DNA of 64,000 bases from Coriobacteriaceae bacterium (GTDB lineage Bacteria; Actinomycetota; Coriobacteriia; Coriobacteriales; Coriobacteriaceae): assembly GCA_025993015.1 (NCBI GenBank), contig DAJPFV010000001.1:62001-126000 (forward strand), in the 5' to 3' direction. This document shows, in pieces, positions 1-9,965 of this stretch; the first letter of the stretch is position 1; the number at the start of each line of letters is the position of its first letter. Position numbers and translations under genes: made by a program. Below the pieces are notes generated by a model. That model was not told the origin of the DNA, did not search any database, and worked only from the letters and a program-made list of their open reading frames with translations.

Positions 1-1012
1 CGGAACGATTAACGACATCTGTGCGTGTGGTAAGGATCGCATTGGACCAGCCCTCAATGCCCGCACTCAACGGAACGAAGCTGCACCGACCGGATAGCGC
101 GACCTCGTTGGGGACCCTCTCAGAGCAGATGCACGGGAGACCGGAGACCTGGGCCTCAATCGCGACCATTCCGAGGCCCTCGTACAGACTAGGGAGAACG
201 AATAAATCAAGCGCCTGATAGACGTCCTGTACATTGGAAATCTGACCGAGAAAACGCACCGCTGACGCAATTCCCAGCGAGCGCGCCTTTTCCTCCGCCT
301 GCGGTCTCAACTTCCCATCGCCGCAGATAACAAGGATGGAATCAGGATTCTGAGCATAAACCGCCTTGAAAACATCAAGCAAAAACAGCTGATTCTTCTG
401 GGGGATGAACCTACCGATATTCCCCAATACCAGCGTATCGTCCTGCGCTCCAAGCCCAGCACGTTGCTCATCCCTAATCGATCGATTGAAAGAAAAACTG
501 CTCAAATCGATAGCATTATTAAAGACGGTAAAATGGGATGAGCCGAACAGCCATTTACCGGCATACTCAGTACAGGCCGCCAAATCAGTTGGATACCTTG
601 TCGAAAACAGTTTCAAAAAGCCTTTAAGGGCATTTTTTGCAAACTCGCCTTTGCCGCTCGTCGAGTGGCTGTGGGCGATACGCACGGGTACCCCTGCCTT
701 CTTCGCGGCGCGAAGCGGAAAGACGGAAAGCGCGTTGATATGGCTGTGCACTATCTTCCAGCCCTCTTGCGTAAAGAGGCTTTGAAGCTCTCGCTGATAT
801 TCAATCGCATGCTGGTAGGGCGGAATCTCAAAGATTCGACCACCAAGCGATTCGATCTCTTCACGTGGCACGAGCGTCGAATCTGAATCGACAAGAAAAT
901 CGAACTGGACTTTACTTCGGTCAATATGGCGATAATAGTTCATGACAACGGCCTCGACGCCGCCGCCAACCATCTTGCCAACAATCTGGGCTACCCTAAT
1001 CGGTTCAGTCAT
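1..1012 (-). CDS. glycosyltransferase family 1/4 (partial, runs off left edge)
   Basis: The reading frame opens at an ATG at 1012 and stays open to position 1, so the C-terminus lies outside the window; about 337 residues are visible. The protein starts MTEPIRVAQIVGKMVGGGVE, the glycine-rich N-terminal loop of GT-B glycosyltransferases. It has a nucleotide-sugar-binding half around residues 180-310 with LGNIGRFIPQKNQ and the EGLGMVAIEAQ acid motif typical of GT4 enzymes. It probably transfers a sugar during assembly of a surface polysaccharide in the cytoplasm. The start codon follows directly after the stop of the upstream sugar-transferase gene (TAGATG), so the two are translationally coupled. 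The donor and acceptor sugars cannot be told from the sequence. Confidence 0.85.
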   Translation of the reverse strand, partial: MTEPIRVAQIVGKMVGGGVEAVVMNYYRHIDRSKVQFDFLVDSDSTLVPREEIESLGGRIFEIPPYQHAIEYQRELQSLFTQEGWKIVHSHINALSVFPLRAAKKAGVPVRIAHSHSTSGKGEFAKNALKGFLKLFSTRYPTDLAACTEYAGKWLFGSSHFTVFNNAIDLSSFSFNRSIRDEQRAGLGAQDDTLVLGNIGRFIPQKNQLFLLDVFKAVYAQNPDSILVICGDGKLRPQAEEKARSLGIASAVRFLGQISNVQDVYQALDLFVLPSLYEGLGMVAIEAQVSGLPCICSERVPNEVALSGRCSFVPLSAGIEGWSNAILTTRTDVVNRS

Positions 1013-1768
1013 CTAGCAAGCACCGCCACCGGTAAAGACCTCAACGACTGTGAGGAGAACAATCTTTAAATCGGTGACCACGCCGCGTTTGGCGATGTAC
1101 TCCAGGTCGCGGCGGACCATGCCGTCGAAGTCGGTATCGTTGCGGTCAGTCACCTGCCACCAGCCGGTAATACCTGGCTTCACTGCCAGGCGCTGCAGGT
1201 CGAATTCTGTGTACTCGGCCACCTCATTCGGCAACGGTGGGCGCGGGCCGACGACGGACATCTGGCCCAGGAACACGTTGAGGAACTGCGGGAACTCGTC
1301 GATAGAGTGTTTGCGGATGAACTTCCCGATCTTGGTAACGCGCGGATCGTTCTTCATCTTGAACATGGCGCCTGCGATCTCGTTCTGCTCCTTGAGCTCA
1401 GCGAGGCGCTCGTCGGCATCTCTGTACATGCTGCGGAACTTCCACATGCGAAAAGTGGTTAAACTACCGTCGGAACGGGTGCGGCCCACGCGGATCTGGC
1501 TATAGAAGGGGCTCCCCTCGCTCTCCAGGCGGATGGCAGCGGCGAGTACGAGGCCGGGGATCGCGATGAGGACGAGCGCGGCACCGCTGAACACGATGTC
1601 GAACGTGCGCTTCACAGCCCTATAGACAAGGCGCGAGCGATCCCAGTCCATGATGGATTGCATGGCCTTGTAGCGGCCGACGCCCTCACGCCGGTCCATC
1701 GCCTGAGCAATCAGCGCCGCCCCCACGGGCGCATTGCTCTCTGTTACTTCTTTATCAGTCACAGTCAA
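1013..1768 (-). CDS. undecaprenyl-phosphate sugar phosphotransferase (priming enzyme)
   Basis: This is a bacterial sugar transferase of the WbaP/WcaJ/PglC type, about 251 residues. It would move a sugar-1-phosphate from a nucleotide sugar to undecaprenyl phosphate, the first step of polysaccharide assembly at the inner membrane. One hydrophobic segment (about residues 54-82, starting RTFDIVFSGA) is followed by the catalytic domain with KFRSM near 109, the DEFPQFLNV stretch, and GPRPPLPNE near 174. The frame stays open upstream to 1897, but that extension would overlap the preceding antiterminator gene. I chose a TTG at 1768 preceded by a GGGG stretch; a GTG at 1762 is nearly as likely. It is the second gene of the visible polysaccharide operon. 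Confidence 0.85.
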   Translation of the reverse strand: MTVTDKEVTESNAPVGAALIAQAMDRREGVGRYKAMQSIMDWDRSRLVYRAVKRTFDIVFSGAALVLIAIPGLVLAAAIRLESEGSPFYSQIRVGRTRSDGSLTTFRMWKFRSMYRDADERLAELKEQNEIAGAMFKMKNDPRVTKIGKFIRKHSIDEFPQFLNVFLGQMSVVGPRPPLPNEVAEYTEFDLQRLAVKPGITGWWQVTDRNDTDFDGMVRRDLEYIAKRGVVTDLKIVLLTVVEVFTGGGAC

Positions 1769-1844
1769 ACTTACGTCCCCGTTCCCCAGGGATCCCCCAA
1801 TCGATGAATTCAAAAAGCGGATGAATTGCCGGCGAAACGTCCCC

Positions 1845-2435
1845 TTACGTTTTGCTGGGCACGTCCAGCGGAAGCAGTTCCCTAATTGCGGAATCACCCT
1901 CGCCCACGTCTACCAGGCACCAGCGCTTATGACGGTCGATCTTCTTTACGCGGGCCTCTTGCCCCACCAAAGGCCCTTGTTCTATATGCAGCACGCCGTC
2001 TTCTATGCGCGCAACGCTGTTGCGCACCACGCCGTCGTCGTCCAGAACGCTGCGGTACCAATCCTGCGCATCGTCCGGCATGGGCGCATAGGCCCGCTCC
2101 CTGCTGCCGGCAATGCGGCAGCCAAAGCTCAACTGGGCCAAAGCCTTGTCGAGCTGGGCGGCATCGCGCGTGGCGACGAAGAAGTATTCCTTGTACATGG
2201 GTTTGGTTTGGAGCGACCAGGCGCCGTCCCGCTTAAACCAGAACTCCTTTTGCATCACAAAAGCGTCCTGCATCAGCTCGTGCGGGATAATGCGGCGGAC
2301 CTTTTCGCAGGTCTCGCGCTCTTTACCGTTGGGGGTGTGGACCAGATACCAGCGGACTCGGCCGCGCTGGCTGTTAGTGATGGCGCCGTTAAAAGCACCG
2401 GGCAGCTGCTCTTGGCGCCGCATCGTCTGTTCCAT
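1845..2435 (-). CDS. NusG-family transcription antiterminator, LoaP/UpxY-like
   Basis: A protein of 196 residues with an N-terminal NGN domain beginning WYLVHTPNGKERETCEKVRR and a C-terminal KOW-type segment (LVGQEARVKKIDRHKRW, about residues 155-185). Specialised NusG paralogues of this kind (LoaP, UpxY, RfaH) ride RNA polymerase through long polysaccharide or secondary-metabolite operons. Here it is the first gene of the polysaccharide cluster, directly before the priming transferase, which is the classic position. The ATG at 2435 has a good AAGGGGG ribosome site; an upstream in-frame ATG at 2468 lacks one. Housekeeping nusG is excluded because of this context and the divergent sequence. 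LoaP versus UpxY subclass is not settled. Confidence 0.85.
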   Translation of the reverse strand: MEQTMRRQEQLPGAFNGAITNSQRGRVRWYLVHTPNGKERETCEKVRRIIPHELMQDAFVMQKEFWFKRDGAWSLQTKPMYKEYFFVATRDAAQLDKALAQLSFGCRIAGSRERAYAPMPDDAQDWYRSVLDDDGVVRNSVARIEDGVLHIEQGPLVGQEARVKKIDRHKRWCLVDVGEGDSAIRELLPLDVPSKT

Positions 2436-2557
2436 CTCTCGCCCCCTTAAATTGAATCCGCGACGCACGCGGATGCAGGGGCGTTAAGAACAGGCTTCTC
2501 GCTCGCAGCTAGGCGCAGTCGCAAAAGTACAGGTTTTTGTCTCTTTCGTCGAAGCTC

Positions 2558-2580
2558 ATTATACAAGCAAACTGTTCGCG
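2558..2580 (-). promoter_or_regulatory. candidate promoter of the polysaccharide operon
   Basis: On the minus strand a perfect TATAAT lies at 2563-2558, about 120 bases upstream of the antiterminator start. I see no good -35 hexamer at 16-18 bp. The roughly 115-base leader between it and the start codon is where a LoaP/RfaH-type factor would be recruited. Confidence 0.35.
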
Positions 2581-2663
2581 TTTTCCCAGATTGCACAAAA
2601 TGCGCCGCGAATGGGTGCATCTCCATACGCCTCTATAAAAACCTGTACCTTTTTGCACAACAA

Positions 2664-2689
2664 AAAAGCCGCTCTAACCAGCGGCTTTT
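2664..2689. terminator. bidirectional hairpin terminator
   Basis: Inverted repeat AAAAGCCGC / GCGGCTTTT with an 8-base loop and A/T tracts on both sides. It lies between the convergent end of thrS and the start region of the polysaccharide operon. Confidence 0.6.
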
Positions 2690-2705
2690 CTTCTATAGAC
2701 AACAA

Positions 2706-2738
2706 AAAAGGCGACCGCCCGCGAGGACGATCGCCTTT
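2706..2738 (-). terminator. thrS terminator
   Basis: Read on the minus strand, AAAGGCGATCG pairs with CGGTCGCCTTT and is followed by a T-run (positions 2709-2704). It begins about 22 bases after the thrS stop codon. Confidence 0.7.
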
Positions 2739-2760
2739 GTTAATTCTTGTATTGTTTGTG

Positions 2761-4524
<1,764 letters not shown>

Positions 4525-4594
4525 GGGTATGTTTTCTCCTCTCGGATGCCTGATGCAAGTGTGTGCGATGCGCTCGGCGTTTTTGACTTGCATC

Positions 4595-4622
4595 ATTATA
4601 GGCAGGTTGCCTTGGTATACAA
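4595..4622 (-). promoter_or_regulatory. thrS promoter
   Basis: Minus-strand TTGTAT (4622-4617) and TATAAT (4600-4595) are separated by 16 bp. Transcription would start near 4588, about 65 bases before the thrS start codon. Confidence 0.6.
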
Positions 4623-4625
4623 GCG

Positions 4626-4654
4626 CCCGCCGCACCTTAATGGCACGGCGGGCG
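4626..4654 (-). terminator. hairpin downstream of the zinc-ribbon gene
   Basis: GCCCGCCGTGCC pairs with GGTGCGGCGGGC around a short AT loop. It follows the minus-strand gene ending at 4763 and directly abuts the thrS promoter. The T-run after it is weak, so termination may be inefficient. Confidence 0.5.
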
Positions 4655-4762
4655 ATTTTCTACGCATGCTTCATCGTGTGGGGGCGGGGCTGCGGGGCGC
4701 GCGTGCGGCTTGCGCGGGACGCGCGGTGCCCGTGGCCTGCGGCCGGCCCGGCGATGGATGCG

Positions 4763-5194
4763 TTACTGGATGCGAGTTCGGCAGTAGGGGCAGACCTTCC
4801 AGTGCGCATCGAGCGGGCGATGGCAGCTGGGGCACACGTTGCGAACCTGGGTATCGCACACGGGGCAGACCACAAAGTCCCTCTCGATGGGCGCGCCGCA
4901 CTGCGGGCAGGTGCCGTACTGGGCAAGCTGGCGCTCGCGCAGGGCCATGTCCAGCTCCTGCTCCTCGCGGTCGGCCGCGTAGGAATGCGGACGCAGGACC
5001 AGATAGGCGATGAGGCCCACAAACGGGATGAGGGCGATGATGCCCCATGCCACGTAGGCGCTGGCGCCGCGGCGGCGAGCGTCGATGAACACATAAACGA
5101 CCGACAGCACGTACAGGGCGATGATAAAGCCAACAAAGGCATAGATGACGCCCATAAGCTGCGGCGACATGAGCTCGGAGATGTACTTGGACAT
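4763..5194 (-). CDS. membrane protein with double zinc-ribbon tail
   Basis: A 143-residue protein. Two predicted transmembrane helices (about residues 12-36 and 46-66) with a PLDc_N-like look are followed by a soluble tail with two zinc ribbons: CPQCG...CPVC near residues 95-112 and CPSCH...CPYC near 120-139. Such DZANK-type tails bind structural zinc and are common in actinobacterial membrane proteins of unknown role. The ATG at 5194 has an AAAGG ribosome site. It is transcribed towards thrS and ends in a hairpin. I do not recognise a specific function. Confidence 0.75.
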   Translation of the reverse strand: MSKYISELMSPQLMGVIYAFVGFIIALYVLSVVYVFIDARRRGASAYVAWGIIALIPFVGLIAYLVLRPHSYAADREEQELDMALRERQLAQYGTCPQCGAPIERDFVVCPVCDTQVRNVCPSCHRPLDAHWKVCPYCRTRIQ

Positions 5195-5294
5195 TGGGGT
5201 GTACCTTTCGGAATATTTACAGTCCGGTCAAGTTTACCACGGGGTTTGTTTATATGGGACTACGGTTGGGTACGGGACTGGTGCAGACACAAAC

Positions 5295-5993
5295 ATCTCA
5301 ATCTGTAACAGATACTCGGCAAATAAGGGTCTAGTTGTTACAGATCGAGACGAACGGAAGGGCCGCCGAGCAAACGTCTCGATCTATAACTAATGGGACC
5401 AAATTTCCCATCTTGCTGTTACAGATTGAGACACAGGGCCCCTCCCCGACTTAAATCTCGATCTGTAACATCTTGGGCCCCAAAACCCCTCTTACTGTTA
5501 CAGAACGAGACATTCAAAATCCGTCGGAAGGTTTGTCTCGATCTGTAACATCTGCAACCCAAATCATCGGCTAACTGTTACAGATTGAGACAAAAGAAAA
5601 CGTCCAGGCCGAATGTCTCAATCTGTAACAGTTACTCGGCAAAGACAGTCCCAGATGTTACAGATTTAGACAAACTATTCTTTCCCCAACTTAAATCTCG
5701 ATCTGTAACAACAACTCGGCAAAAACAGGTCTAACCGTTACAGATTTAGACATTCGAAACCGACTGATAGGTTCATCTAAATCTGTAACATCTAGACCCC
5801 AAAATGGTCCCTAGATGTTACAGATCAAGACAGAAGAATCTTTCCCTGACTTTACATCTCAATCTGTAACACATAGGACCGATTTCCCCCTCTTACTGTT
5901 ACAAATCAAGACAAACGGAGGGTCTGTCTGGCAAACGTCTCGATCTGTAACATCTGGAACCCAGTTCTTCTGCTTGCTGTTGCAGAACGAGAC
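5295..5993. repeat. array of 18 alternating inverted 16-bp repeats
   Basis: The unit is GTCTCGATCTGTAACA (R) or its reverse complement TGTTACAGATCGAGAC (F), each with at most a few changes. Copies start at 5295R, 5336F, 5376R, 5417F, 5455R, 5496F, 5535R, 5576F, 5615R, 5656F, 5695R, 5736F, 5775R, 5816F, 5856R, 5897F, 5937R and 5978F. Orientation alternates without exception and the period is 38-41 bp. The R-to-F spacer is 25 bases in nearly every case, the F-to-R spacer 22-24. The spacers are not unique: they fall into sub-families (for example three contain ACTCGGCAAA), which points to growth by duplication of an 80-bp unit. Each neighbouring pair can form a 16-bp hairpin. No gene or Cas protein is nearby. 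The bases on either side (5195-5290 and 5994-6130) show nothing I recognise. Confidence 0.9.
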
Positions 5994-6130
5994 AAACCTC
6001 TGACACCAGGGGCGGCAGACGAGGTCACCGATGGTCCCGAGTCTCCCCCCGCCTGCCGTTGGCGGATGCAGCGGGGCTGTTCGCCGCATTGCCGCTGCAC
6101 TGGGGGTGTGCAGACCGTAGGATAGTCCTA

Positions 6131-6145
6131 TTGACAGCCTGTCAA
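6131..6145. promoter_or_regulatory. palindrome upstream of the oxidoreductase trio
   Basis: TTGACA-GCC-TGTCAA is a perfect 6-bp inverted repeat that ends 17 bases before the GTG start at 6163. It could be an operator for a dimeric regulator. A -35 role for TTGACA is unlikely because it is too close to the start. Confidence 0.4.
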
Positions 6146-6162
6146 CTTGTCTGGGAGGCACC

Positions 6163-7617
6163 GTGGCAGAAACGTTTGATATCGCAATTGTGGGCGCGGG
6201 CATTACCGGGTGCGCCATCGCGCGGCAACTCGCGCGTTTTGACATATCCATTTGTGTGGTCGAGGCGGCCAACGATATCGCGCTGGGCGCGTCGAAGGCC
6301 AACGGCGGCCTGGTGCACGCAGGCTACGATCCGGCTCCAGGCACGGTAAAGGCGCAGGTCAACGCCCGCGGTTGCGAGCTATATGGCACGTGGGCCCAGG
6401 AGCTGGGATTTTTGTTTTGCCGCACCGGTTCGATGGTGCTGGGTTTCAACGACGAAGACCGCACGCACCTGGAGAAGCTGCGCCAGAATGGCCTGGCCAA
6501 CGGCGTGCCCGAGCTGTCGATTATCGGCCCCGAGCGCCTCCACGAGCTGGAGCCGCGTGCCAGCGCCGACGCAACGAGCGCGCTGTGGTGCCCTTCGACC
6601 GGTTACGTCGACCCGTTTGAAGTGGCCATCGCCGCGCTGGAGAACGCGGTCGCCAACGGCGTGACGTTTATGCACTCCGCACCGGTGGAGGCGATTGAGG
6701 TTGCTAGCTCGGGCGACGATGCGCGCTTTACGCTGGTGACGCCTGCCGGCGATGTGCGCTGCCGCTATCTGATCAACGCCGCGGGCAACGGTGCCGCGGA
6801 CATCTCGCATATGGCCGGCGCCGAAGAGTTTCAGATGGTCTGGCGCCAGGGAAACATCGTGGTGCTGGACAAGGAGCCGCGCGCGCTCATGCCGCTCTAC
6901 CCCGTGCCCACGCCGGTGTCCAAGGGCGTTATCGTCACAGGTACAGTGCACGGCAACACCGTGATCACCGCGACCGCTGCCGTGCGCGAGCCGGGCGACA
7001 CGCAGACCTATGCAGGCGATGTGAACGCGCTGCTGACGGGAGCGCGTAAGCTGGTTCCCGATCTGGACACGCGCCGCGTGGTGCGCGCGTTTGCCGGCGG
7101 ACGTCCGGTCATCAAGGGAACAAACGACTTCTTTATTGGGCAGTCGGCCGTGGTGCCGGGGCTGTTTCAGGCGGCGGGCATTCAGTCGCCAGGCGTGGCG
7201 AGCGCACCGGCCATTGCTGAGCGCATGGAGCACGTGATGCGCGAAGCGGGCGTTGCTTTGCGCGAGCGGGCCGACTGGGATCAGATTCGCCGCGCACCGG
7301 ACGACTTTGACCTCGCACCGCTTGCGCGCAAGGAGGAGCTCATTGAGTCCGACCCTGCATGGAGGCAGATCGTCTGCCGCTGTGAGACAGTGCCCGAGGC
7401 CGAGATTGTTGCCGCGATCCGACGCCGCCCGGGTGCGGTTTCGGTCGAGGGCGTCAAACGCCGCTGCCGCGCGGGTATGGGCCGCTGCCAAAGTGGCTTT
7501 TGCCAGAGCCGCGTGGTGGCGATTCTGGCCCGTGAGCTGGGGTGTTACCCCAGCGAGGTGCTGCTGGAGGACACTGGCTCGTGGCTCGTTGAGGGACCTT
7601 TGAAGGTGGTGCGCTAA
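6163..7617 (+). CDS. FAD-dependent oxidoreductase, GlpA-like with C-terminal [2Fe-2S] domain
   Basis: A 484-residue DAO-family flavoprotein. The FAD-binding loop GAGITGCAIARQLAR sits at residues 11-25. The second half holds the substrate-domain strand RVVRAFAGGRPV, and a BFD-like [2Fe-2S] domain near residues 400-455 has CRCE, KRRCRAGMGRCQSGFC. This layout matches anaerobic glycerol-3-phosphate dehydrogenase subunit A relatives. It is followed two bases later by a second flavoprotein and then by a DUF1667 protein, a trio known beside glycerol genes in Firmicutes and Actinobacteria. The GTG start has a GGGAGG ribosome site at 6150-6155. Glycerol-3-phosphate as substrate is an inference from family and context; other 2-hydroxy substrates are possible. 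Confidence 0.85.
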   Translation: MAETFDIAIVGAGITGCAIARQLARFDISICVVEAANDIALGASKANGGLVHAGYDPAPGTVKAQVNARGCELYGTWAQELGFLFCRTGSMVLGFNDEDRTHLEKLRQNGLANGVPELSIIGPERLHELEPRASADATSALWCPSTGYVDPFEVAIAALENAVANGVTFMHSAPVEAIEVASSGDDARFTLVTPAGDVRCRYLINAAGNGAADISHMAGAEEFQMVWRQGNIVVLDKEPRALMPLYPVPTPVSKGVIVTGTVHGNTVITATAAVREPGDTQTYAGDVNALLTGARKLVPDLDTRRVVRAFAGGRPVIKGTNDFFIGQSAVVPGLFQAAGIQSPGVASAPAIAERMEHVMREAGVALRERADWDQIRRAPDDFDLAPLARKEELIESDPAWRQIVCRCETVPEAEIVAAIRRRPGAVSVEGVKRRCRAGMGRCQSGFCQSRVVAILARELGCYPSEVLLEDTGSWLVEGPLKVVR

Positions 7618-7618
7618 G

Positions 7619-9004
7619 ATGGCGAGCTTTGAAGTGAATGCCACAATCGCGGCGGACGGCGCCGACGAGGCAGTGCCAACGCAGGCGTTCGACGTGGTCG
7701 TTATCGGCGGTGGACCCGCTGGCATGGCTGCCGCGCTTGCCGCGCATAAGGCCGGCACGCGCGTGGCCATCGTGGAGCGCGAACAGCACCTGGGCGGCAT
7801 CCTCCGCCAGTGCATCCACCCCGGTTTTGGCCTTTCGCACTTTAAGCAGGAGCTCACCGGACCCGAGTACGCGCAGCGCTTTATCGACCAGGTACACGCA
7901 ACCGACATTGCGCTGTTCCTGAACAGCATGGTGATTGGGATTGATTCGAGCGAGGGCGAGGCTGTGGGCACGCTGGATACGGACAAGACCGCAGGAGCCG
8001 CCGCGGTCCATACCGTCACGCTCATGAGCCCTGCCGGCATGCTGCAGCTCACCGGGCGCGCGATCGTCCTTGCCATGGGCTGCCGCGAGCGCACGCGCAG
8101 CGAGATCAAGATTCCCGGCAGTCGTCCCGCCGGCGTGTTTACGGCGGGCCTGGCGCAGCGATACATCAATATCGAGAACCTCAAACCCGGCTCGTGCGCC
8201 GTCATTTTGGGTTCGGGCGATATCGGGCTGATCATGGCACGTCGCTGCACGCTCGAGGGGATTTCGGTCGAGGGCGTGTACGAGCTCATGCCGTACGCCA
8301 ACGGCCTGCGCCGCAACGTCAAGAACTGCCTGGAAGATTTTGGAATTCCGCTGCACCTGTCCACCACCGTCACACGTGTGATTGGGCGCGACCGAGTTGA
8401 GGCCGTCGAGGTAAGCCAGGTCGACGAGCACCTGGCGCCCATTCCGGGGACCGAGCGCATTGTTCCGTGCGACACGCTGCTGCTTTCGGTGGGCTTGATT
8501 CCCGAGAACGAGCTTTCGGTTGCCGCAGGCGTTGAGCTTGACCCGCGCACGCGCGGCGCCGTGGTGGACCAGAGCCTGCAAACGGGCGTACCGGGCATCT
8601 TTGCCTGCGGCAACGTGCTGCACGTACACGACCTGGCCGACAACGTGACGACCGAGTCCGAGAGGGCTGGCACAGCTGCAGCGGCGTGGGCGCTGGGGAA
8701 CGGCGCGGGCACCGTTCCGGACTGCGAGCTCACCGTCTCCCCTGCCGGCATTGCGGGATACGCGCTGCCGGGACGCATTACGGCTGCGGCGCTCACCAAG
8801 CTGAACTTCCGCGTGCGCCGGCCAGTCAATGCCGCCCGCGTGAGGATCTTGGCCGACGGCGAGGAACTGTTCGCTGGCAAGGTCCGTGCATTTAAGCCGA
8901 GCGTCATGGAAAGCTTCCCGCTGCCGGCGAAAATCATCCAACAAGCGCTCGATATGGACGCCAGCGAGCTCGTCCTGTCCGTCGACCCCGTTGAGGAGGC
9001 ATAG
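7619..9004 (+). CDS. NAD(P)/FAD-dependent oxidoreductase (second subunit of the trio)
   Basis: A 461-residue pyridine-nucleotide-disulfide-type flavoprotein. An FAD loop (VVIGGGPAGMAAALAAHKAG) lies at about residues 26-45, a cysteine segment (GGILRQCIHPGFG) at 59-71, the NAD(P) loop (VILGSGDIGLIMARR) near 198-212, and the second FAD motif (GVPGIFACGNV) near 323. It resembles the partner protein of GlpA-like enzymes and opine or cyanide-forming dehydrogenases. It probably passes electrons from the upstream flavoprotein to an acceptor. Start and stop are tightly packed with both neighbours, so the three genes form one operon. The exact substrate is not shown by the sequence. Confidence 0.82.
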   Translation: MASFEVNATIAADGADEAVPTQAFDVVVIGGGPAGMAAALAAHKAGTRVAIVEREQHLGGILRQCIHPGFGLSHFKQELTGPEYAQRFIDQVHATDIALFLNSMVIGIDSSEGEAVGTLDTDKTAGAAAVHTVTLMSPAGMLQLTGRAIVLAMGCRERTRSEIKIPGSRPAGVFTAGLAQRYINIENLKPGSCAVILGSGDIGLIMARRCTLEGISVEGVYELMPYANGLRRNVKNCLEDFGIPLHLSTTVTRVIGRDRVEAVEVSQVDEHLAPIPGTERIVPCDTLLLSVGLIPENELSVAAGVELDPRTRGAVVDQSLQTGVPGIFACGNVLHVHDLADNVTTESERAGTAAAAWALGNGAGTVPDCELTVSPAGIAGYALPGRITAAALTKLNFRVRRPVNAARVRILADGEELFAGKVRAFKPSVMESFPLPAKIIQQALDMDASELVLSVDPVEEA

Positions 9005-9008
9005 AGCC

Positions 9009-9407
9009 ATGAGCACGAACGCGATCGAAACGCTGCAGTTCAACTGCACCACCTGCCCCTCCGAGTGCCTCCTGACCGTGGAGGTGAAGCGCGATGCCAA
9101 CGGCACCATGGCAGAGGTGCACTCCGTAACCGGCAACAACTGCCCACGCGGCGACAAGTTCGCACACCAGGAACTCACCTGCCCCATGCGCGTACTCACG
9201 ACGACCGTGGCCGTCTCCGGCGGCGGCGAAGCCCTGCTCCCCGTGCGCACCGCCGAAGCCATCCCGCTAGAACTCCACGCCCAAGCCATGGCCCTCATCC
9301 GCGGACTAGTGGTCAAAGCCCCCATCCGCATGGGCGACGTCGTGCTAGAGAACCTCCTAGACACCAACATCAACCTAATCGCCAGCATGGACATCGACCC
9401 CGCCTAA
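9009..9407 (+). CDS. DUF1667 cysteine-motif protein
   Basis: A 132-residue protein with CTTCPSECLLTVEV at residues 15-28, CPRG near 48 and CPMR near 60. The four cysteines in a CxxCxxxC...C pattern could hold an iron-sulfur cluster or zinc. DUF1667 proteins are found as the third gene after GlpA-like and FAD-dependent oxidoreductases, as here, and are assumed to help electron transfer. The ATG at 9009 begins four bases after the previous stop, with a GAGGAGGCATAGAGCC ribosome region. Confidence 0.8.
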   Translation: MSTNAIETLQFNCTTCPSECLLTVEVKRDANGTMAEVHSVTGNNCPRGDKFAHQELTCPMRVLTTTVAVSGGGEALLPVRTAEAIPLELHAQAMALIRGLVVKAPIRMGDVVLENLLDTNINLIASMDIDPA

Positions 9408-9464
9408 GCAGCCAATTTGGGACGAGCCTCTTTTAGCTACCCCGCCATCCACCCCGCCCTCCTC

Positions 9465-9531
9465 AATTGCGGTGAAATAGTTCCTGATTTCCGCCAAAAC
9501 CCCGGCATCCAGGAACTATTCCACCGCAACT
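9465..9531. repeat. TTGCGGTGAAATA hairpin element, copy 1
   Basis: Arms of 22 bases at 9465-9486 and 9510-9531 differ at two positions. The outer arm is the conserved AGTTGCGGTGAAATA block; the inner arm is the GTTCCTG type. It is one of five copies in the window (also 14372, 26628, 52147, 53457). Around it, 9408-9572 holds no gene; CAATTTGGGACGAGCCTCTTTTAGCT (split here as two shorter blocks at 9414-9438) recurs in variant form near 14340-14365. Confidence 0.85.
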
Positions 9532-9572
9532 ATCCTTGGAGTTGGTATTTAGCTTGTGCCTACTTTAGTGCC

Positions 9573-9660
9573 ATTTCAAAACTATGCCGGATTACGGGAC
9601 TGATTCGGAGACCCCCATCCATACCGGCAATTTTCGATTTTTGATAAGCCGTCTACCTGC
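9573..9660. repeat. left half of a large palindromic element split by an insertion sequence
   Basis: TTTCAAAACTATGCCGGATT (from 9573) and the following bases are the inverted counterpart of 11260-11295. The end of this half, TCTACCTGC, matches the uninterrupted relative at 14226-14234. Together with 11221-11310 it would form one imperfect palindrome with the insertion at its centre. Confidence 0.65.
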
Positions 9661-9965
9661 ACTGATAATTGTCCTTGGGGGAAGCGGGCACTGCGGGGGC
9701 GCGTCAACAGCGCGCGATTTCCGCGTCGCAGCGCTACCCTGATGCTGAACGCCGGGACGATGACCCACTGACCTGCTGACGCCTCTTCGGCCGTCCTCAA
9801 ATCCGACCTGTCTCGCCCCGGCATCCGCGTCCCGGAGTCCTGCCATGACCTAATAGGAGCATGAGCGCGGACAATCGGACAAGCCAATTGGATTGTAGCG
9901 CTCCCGTCAGTGCAATGTCTGGGAGACCCGGGCGCGGGGCAGGCGGCAGACCGAGGGGAGCGAAA
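9661..9965 (+). ncRNA. candidate bridge RNA region of the first IS110 element
   Basis: IS110-subgroup elements encode a bridge RNA in the non-coding left end that pairs with target and donor DNA. This 305-base GC-rich left end precedes the transposase and has no other coding content. Exact RNA ends and the two binding loops cannot be set by eye. Placement rests on family knowledge plus the mapped element ends. Confidence 0.5.

Noticed and set aside
5295..5993. CRISPR array
   Set aside because: Repeats alternate in orientation, are only 16 bp, spacers share sequence with each other, and no cas genes are near.
5815..6003. 62-codon ORF in the repeat array
   Set aside because: Its peptide simply repeats the translated 16-mer and has no ribosome site.
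6379..9394. Long minus-strand frames opposite the oxidoreductase trio
   Set aside because: They mirror the coding strand's codon bias and match no protein family.
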